Shown here: piece by piece, positions 60,510-64,000 of the stretch | Position numbering within the stretch: position 1 is the first letter of the stretch | Layout: the number at the start of each line of letters is the position of its first letter | Assembly (NCBI RefSeq): GCF_000152805.1 | Contig: NZ_CH902578.1 | Location: 385,173 to 449,172 of the forward strand | Direction: 5' to 3' | DNA from: Maritimibacter alkaliphilus HTCC2654 | GTDB lineage: Bacteria; Pseudomonadota; Alphaproteobacteria; Rhodobacterales; Rhodobacteraceae | Length of the DNA: 64,000 nucleotides | Notes under the pieces: generated by a model | What the model was told of the DNA's origin: nothing | The model's database searches: none | The model's input: only the letters and a program-made list of their open reading frames with translations | Position numbers and translations under genes: made by a program

Positions 60510-60743
60510 ATGAGCGACGTCGCAGATCGCGTGAAGAAAATTGTTGTCGAGCACCTCGGCGTTGAAGAGGACAAGGTCACTGAATCGGCCTCGTTCATCG
60601 ACGATCTCGGCGCCGACTCGCTCGACACCGTCGAGCTGGTCATGGCCTTCGAAGAAGAGTTCGGGATCGAGATCCCCGACGACGCCGCCGAGTCGATCCA
60701 GACCTTCGGTGATGCGGTCAAGTTCATCTCCGAAGCGGCCTGA
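60510..60743 (+). CDS. acpP: Acyl carrier protein
   Basis: This 77-residue housekeeping ACP carries growing acyl chains on phosphopantetheine at Ser37 in [30 protein letters not shown] and the acidic helix II ([18 protein letters not shown]) are canonical. GAGGATATG lies before the start. A terminator hairpin with a UUCG loop follows immediately. Confidence 0.98.
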   Translation: MSDVADRVKKIVVEHLGVEEDKVTESASFIDDLGADSLDTVELVMAFEEEFGIEIPDDAAESIQTFGDAVKFISEAA

Positions 60744-60765
60744 GCCACCGGAGAGTGTTAAGCGG

Positions 60766-60796
60766 ACGGCGCCTTCGGGCGCCGTTTTGCATTTTG
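60766..60796 (+). terminator. Rho-independent terminator after acpP
   Basis: An 8-bp stem ACGGCGCC/GGCGCCGT capped by TTCG (60766-60785) is followed by TTTGCATTTT. It separates the abundant acpP message from fabF. Confidence 0.9.
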
Positions 60797-60914
60797 GGGA
60801 GGAGATCGCGAAGTCCCGCCGTCACCGGACGAAAGGGGCGTTTCGCGCTTGCCACATGGGGGTTTGAGAGGCTATCCAGCCCCCGGCAAAGACAAACGAA
60901 AAAGGGCTGTCTAC

Positions 60915-62183
60915 ATGGACAAGCGTCGCGTCGTCGTAACCGGTCTGGGCATGGTTTCGCCCTTGGCTTGCGGGGTTGAGGAAACCTGGAAGCGTATTCT
61001 GGCAGGCAAATCGGGCGCTGCCCCGATCACCCGGTTCGACGCCTCCCGCGTCGTCACGAACTATGCCTGCGAAATTCCCTATGGCGACGGCTCCGACGGC
61101 ACTTTCGACCCTGACGCTTGGATGGAAGCCCGCGACCGGCGCAAGGTCGACGATTTCATTCTCTATGGCATGACCGCCGCGACCCAGGCGGTCGAAGACG
61201 CGGGCATCGGAGAGCTCGACGAAGAAGAGGCGCTGCGCACCGGCGTCATGATCGGTTCCGGCATCGGCGGGCTGAACTCGATCGCCGAAACGGCGGTGAT
61301 GATACAGGAAAAGGGTCCGCGCCGTGTGTCGCCGTTCTTCATCCCCGGCGCTCTCATCAACCTCATCTCGGGTCAGGTCTCGATCAAATACGGCTTCAAG
61401 GGGCCGAACCACGCGGTCGTCACCGCCTGTTCGACCGGCGCACATGCGATTGGCGACGCCGCGCGGCTCATCATGCTGGGCGATGCCGATACGATGGTCG
61501 CGGGCGGTGCGGAAGCGGCGATTTCCGAGATCGGGATCGCGGGCTTCAACGCCTGCAAGGCCCTGTCGACGAAACGTGCGGACAACCCCGAAACCGCCTC
61601 GCGCCCCTATGACACGGACCGCGACGGTTTCGTCATGGGCGAGGGGTCGGGCGTCGTCGTGCTCGAAGAATACGAACATGCCAAGGCGCGCGGCGCCAAG
61701 ATCTATGGCGAGATCCTCGGATATGGCCTGTCGGGCGATGCCTATCACATCACCGCGCCGTCCGAAGACGGCGACGGGGGCTTCCGCGCCATGACCGCCG
61801 CGCTGAAATCGGCGGGTCTCACGCCGTCCGACGTGGATTACATCAACGCGCACGGCACCTCGACCATGGCCGACGTGATCGAACTGGCCGCCGTCGAGCG
61901 TCTGCTCGGGGATCATGCGGCCAAGGCCACCATGTCCTCGACCAAATCCTCCATCGGGCACCTTCTGGGCGCGGCGGGATCGGTCGAAGCGATCTTCTCG
62001 CTGCTCGCCCTGCGCGACCAGATCGCGCCGCCGACCATCAACCTCGACAATCCGGCCATCGAGCCGAAGCTGTCGCTGGCCGCGAACAAGGCCGAGGAAC
62101 GCGAGATCGAGGTGGCCCTGTCCAATTCCTTCGGGTTCGGCGGGACCAATGCCTGTCTCATCATGGGTAAGGTGGCCGATTGA
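60915..62183 (+). CDS. fabF: 3-oxoacyl-ACP synthase II
   Basis: This 422-residue condensing enzyme elongates acyl-ACP with malonyl-ACP. Triad: Cys172 in TACSTGAHAIG, a His in NAHGTST and a His in KSSIGHLLGAAG. The start MDKRRVVVTGLGMVSPL is canonical, at ATG 60915; the upstream frame overlaps a leader with a possible promoter (TTGCCA near 60852). It is coupled to mltG by a TGATG overlap. Confidence 0.97.
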   Translation: MDKRRVVVTGLGMVSPLACGVEETWKRILAGKSGAAPITRFDASRVVTNYACEIPYGDGSDGTFDPDAWMEARDRRKVDDFILYGMTAATQAVEDAGIGELDEEEALRTGVMIGSGIGGLNSIAETAVMIQEKGPRRVSPFFIPGALINLISGQVSIKYGFKGPNHAVVTACSTGAHAIGDAARLIMLGDADTMVAGGAEAAISEIGIAGFNACKALSTKRADNPETASRPYDTDRDGFVMGEGSGVVVLEEYEHAKARGAKIYGEILGYGLSGDAYHITAPSEDGDGGFRAMTAALKSAGLTPSDVDYINAHGTSTMADVIELAAVERLLGDHAAKATMSSTKSSIGHLLGAAGSVEAIFSLLALRDQIAPPTINLDNPAIEPKLSLAANKAEEREIEVALSNSFGFGGTNACLIMGKVAD

Positions 62184-63334
62184 TGTGGCGAAACATCGCC
62201 TCCAACGCGCTGTCCCTGTCCATCGTCGCCCTCATCGTCCTTGGCGGTGTGATCGGCTGGGGCAAGCGCGAATACGTGGCCGAGGGGCCGCTTGAAACCG
62301 CGATCTGTCTCAAGGTCGAGACGGGGTCGAACTTCACCCGCGTGTCCGAGGCGCTGGACGCGCAGGGCGCGATTTCCAGCCCTTCGATCTTTCGCATGGG
62401 CGCGGACTATTCCGGCAAGGCGACCGAGCTCAAGGCCGGTTCCTTCCTTGTCGAAGAACATGCCTCGATGGAAGAGATCGTCGATATCGTCACCCGCGGT
62501 GGCGCTTCGACCTGCGGGACTGAGGTCGTCTATCGCATCGGCGTGAACGCGGCCGAGTATCAGGTGCGCGAACTGGACCCGGCCACGCAAAGCTTCAACC
62601 TCGTCGCCGAATTCGACCCGGATGTGGAAGCGCCCGCCGATTACACCCGCGTGCGTGGGCAACCGGACACGCGCTACCGCGTCGCCATCGCCGAAGGCGC
62701 GACCTCGTGGCAGATCGTGGATGCGTTGAACAAGGTCGAATTCCTGTCGGGCGAGATCACAGAGGTGCCGCCCGAGGGGATGCTGGCCCCCGACAGCTAT
62801 GAAATGCGGCCCGGCGACGACCGTGCCGACCTCATCGCCCGGATGCGGGCCTCGCAGGAAGAACGCCTCGCCGCCGCGTGGGAGGCCCGCGATCCCGACG
62901 TGCCCTACGAAAGCCCGGAAGAGGCGCTCGTCATGGCGTCGATCGTGGAAAAGGAAACCGGCGTGCCGGAAGAACGCGGTCAGGTGGCCAGCGTCTTTGT
63001 GAACCGCTTGGAACAGGGGATGCGCCTGCAAACCGACCCGACGGTGATCTATGGCATCACGCGGGGGCAAGGCGTGCTGGGCCGTGGGTTGCGTCAGTCG
63101 GAACTGCGGGCCGAGACGCCCTATAACACCTATGTCATCTCCGGCCTGCCGCCGACGCCCATCGCCAACCCCGGCATGGCCTCGATCGAGGCGGCGCTGA
63201 ACCCGGACACGACCGACTATCTGTTCTTCGTGGCGGACGGCACGGGCGGCCATGCCTTTGCGCAGACGCTGGAAGAGCACAACCGCAACGTCGCGCGCTG
63301 GCGCGAGATCGAAGCGGAACGCGCGAACCAGTAA
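62183..63334 (+). CDS. mltG: Endolytic murein transglycosylase MltG
   Basis: This 383-residue inner-membrane enzyme has one N-terminal helix (about 8-26) and a periplasmic YceG domain. It cuts nascent glycan strands and so sets their length. The catalytic glutamate lies in ASIVEKETG (Glu256), and RLQTDPTVIYG and TPYNTYVISGLPPTPIANPG are family signatures. Compared with E. coli it has an extra segment before the catalytic region (about 110-170), usual in Rhodobacterales. Its ATG overlaps the fabF stop by one base. Confidence 0.95.
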   Translation: MWRNIASNALSLSIVALIVLGGVIGWGKREYVAEGPLETAICLKVETGSNFTRVSEALDAQGAISSPSIFRMGADYSGKATELKAGSFLVEEHASMEEIVDIVTRGGASTCGTEVVYRIGVNAAEYQVRELDPATQSFNLVAEFDPDVEAPADYTRVRGQPDTRYRVAIAEGATSWQIVDALNKVEFLSGEITEVPPEGMLAPDSYEMRPGDDRADLIARMRASQEERLAAAWEARDPDVPYESPEEALVMASIVEKETGVPEERGQVASVFVNRLEQGMRLQTDPTVIYGITRGQGVLGRGLRQSELRAETPYNTYVISGLPPTPIANPGMASIEAALNPDTTDYLFFVADGTGGHAFAQTLEEHNRNVARWREIEAERANQ

Positions 63335-63414
63335 CGGATGCCGTCTATCGGAGTGCGCCCCAAGGGGCGCGCGCGGGTTCTTCGGCGTTTGCTTCAGGTT
63401 CGCCCGTGCAAGGC

Positions 63415-63837
63415 TCAGGGGATCGTGAACCCGGGGGGTGCGAGGGTGAAGCCGTCGAACTCGAACCCGGGGCTGACGGTGCAGCCGACGAGGGTATAGT
63501 CGCCTGTCGTGTCGGCAGACTGCCAATGGTGCGGCGGCACGGTGATCTGGGGCGCCTCACCCAAGGCCAGCGCCGGGCCAAGCTTGTGCGGGACGGCCGG
63601 CCCCGCATCGGTCGAGGCGATGGACAGGATCAGCGGCGCGCCCGCGTAGAAGTGCCACGTCTCGGCGGCATCGACGCGGTGCCAATGGCTCGTCTCGCCC
63701 GCTTTCAGCAGGAAATAGATCGCCGTTCCGGGGCTTCTGCCGCCGCCCGTTCCGTCTGCGCGGAAGGTTTCGCGAAACCAGCCGCCTTCGGGATGGGGCT
63801 GGAGGTCGAGGGCGGCGATGATGTCGTCTGCGGTCAT
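63415..63837 (-). CDS. Cupin protein, DUF985 family
   Basis: This 140-residue small cupin starts with the family signature LQPHPEGGWFRETFR (about 12-26), followed by YFLLKAGETSHWHRVDAAETWHFYAGAPL, whose histidines could bind a metal or sugar. Yeast YML079w is a structural relative without a known reaction. The ATG overlaps the DUF4180 stop by 4 nt. An 80-bp gap with a GC-rich hairpin but no T-tract separates it from mltG. Confidence 0.9.
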   Translation of the reverse strand: MTADDIIAALDLQPHPEGGWFRETFRADGTGGGRSPGTAIYFLLKAGETSHWHRVDAAETWHFYAGAPLILSIASTDAGPAVPHKLGPALALGEAPQITVPPHHWQSADTTGDYTLVGCTVSPGFEFDGFTLAPPGFTIP

Positions 63838-64000
63838 CGGATCGGCGTCTCCAGCGTCACGGGGCCGGTGCGCTGCGTCTCGACGAAGAAATCGTGAAGC
63901 GCGCGCGACCCGGCGGCCTCGCCGCTGAAATCCCCGGTCAGGTGCAGTGTCAGACCGTAATTCGTGAGTTTCTGGGTGAGTTCGCCCAGAAGCCCGGAGC
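63834..64000 (-). CDS. DUF4180 protein (cut by the window edge)
   Basis: Only the last 54 codons are in the window. The minus-strand frame that ends at 63834 reads SGLLGELTQKLTNYGLTLHL, then TGDFSGEAAGSRALHDFFVE, which matches the C-terminal part of DUF4180 (GLAGEILQK..NY...GDFS..S.AL.DF). Its stop overlaps the cupin start (ATGA), so the two genes form an operon. Function unknown; the N-terminus lies beyond the edge. Confidence 0.75.
   Translation of the reverse strand, partial: SGLLGELTQKLTNYGLTLHLTGDFSGEAAGSRALHDFFVETQRTGPVTLETPIR

Noticed and set aside
63355-63370. GCGCCCC-AA-GGGGCGC hairpin after mltG as a terminator
   Set aside because: It is followed by GCGCGGG on the plus strand and GCACTCC on the minus strand, with no T-tract in either direction.

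Overview
The window is high-GC alphaproteobacterial chromosome, most likely from the Rhodobacteraceae (Roseobacter group). The signs are the housekeeping blocks rpsF-rpsR-rplI and fabD-fabG-acpP-fabF-mltG, an IalB-family exported protein, a TAT-exported DUF882 peptidase, TRAP transporters, a BKACE enzyme, and an intergenic CCCGGGATATTT-type palindrome. There are no plasmid, phage or IS genes and no CRISPR array. One tRNA, tRNA-Arg(CCG), is present.

Positions 1-17 kb hold a catabolic island, mostly on the minus strand. It encodes a molybdenum hydroxylase (CoxM/S/L type plus CoxG), a TRAP carboxylate transporter (DctP and a fused DctQM), a PcaD-like lactonase, an FAD monooxygenase, a LigAB extradiol dioxygenase, a C-C-bond alpha/beta hydrolase, a P450 with its own 2Fe-2S ferredoxin, a BKACE, an SDR and an AraC regulator. 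Many genes overlap by 1-8 nt, so they are probably co-transcribed. The set suggests uptake, hydroxylation, ring cleavage and side-chain removal of an aromatic or N-heteroaromatic acid; the substrate is not known. At 16.6-17.8 kb an AraC gene and an IclR gene, arranged head to head, have both lost their 5' parts, which looks like a deletion scar. A second, plus-strand aromatic cluster follows at 17.8-22.6 kb: an amidohydrolase-type decarboxylase, an aldehyde dehydrogenase, an MhpA-type monooxygenase and a MarR regulator.

Positions 22.7-34 kb carry a sulfotransferase-like gene, the tRNA, a GFA-fold protein and a glycosyltransferase. They are followed by a conserved but poorly understood operon: a DUF2126 transglutaminase-like protein, a circularly permuted ATP-grasp/alpha-E protein and a second transglutaminase-like protein. 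The ATP-grasp/alpha-E gene carries an apparent 1-nt deletion near 27267. A TauE permease, a class I amidotransferase and the DUF882 peptidase come next.

Positions 34-55.6 kb are mainly core genes for envelope and general functions: L,D-transpeptidase, an orphan ACP/KAS pair, IalB, a HerA-like ATPase, LytM lipoprotein, CorC, SLC13 permease, MarC, ABC-F (YheS type), ndk and the ribosomal trio. The 0.5-kb gap between ialB and the HerA-like gene appears to encode two minus-strand small RNAs. One shows the CUUCCUCCC loop and terminator of the cuckoo/CcsR type. The last 8 kb hold an OafA-type acyltransferase, the fatty-acid synthesis cluster, mltG, a DUF985 cupin and a DUF4180 gene cut by the right edge.
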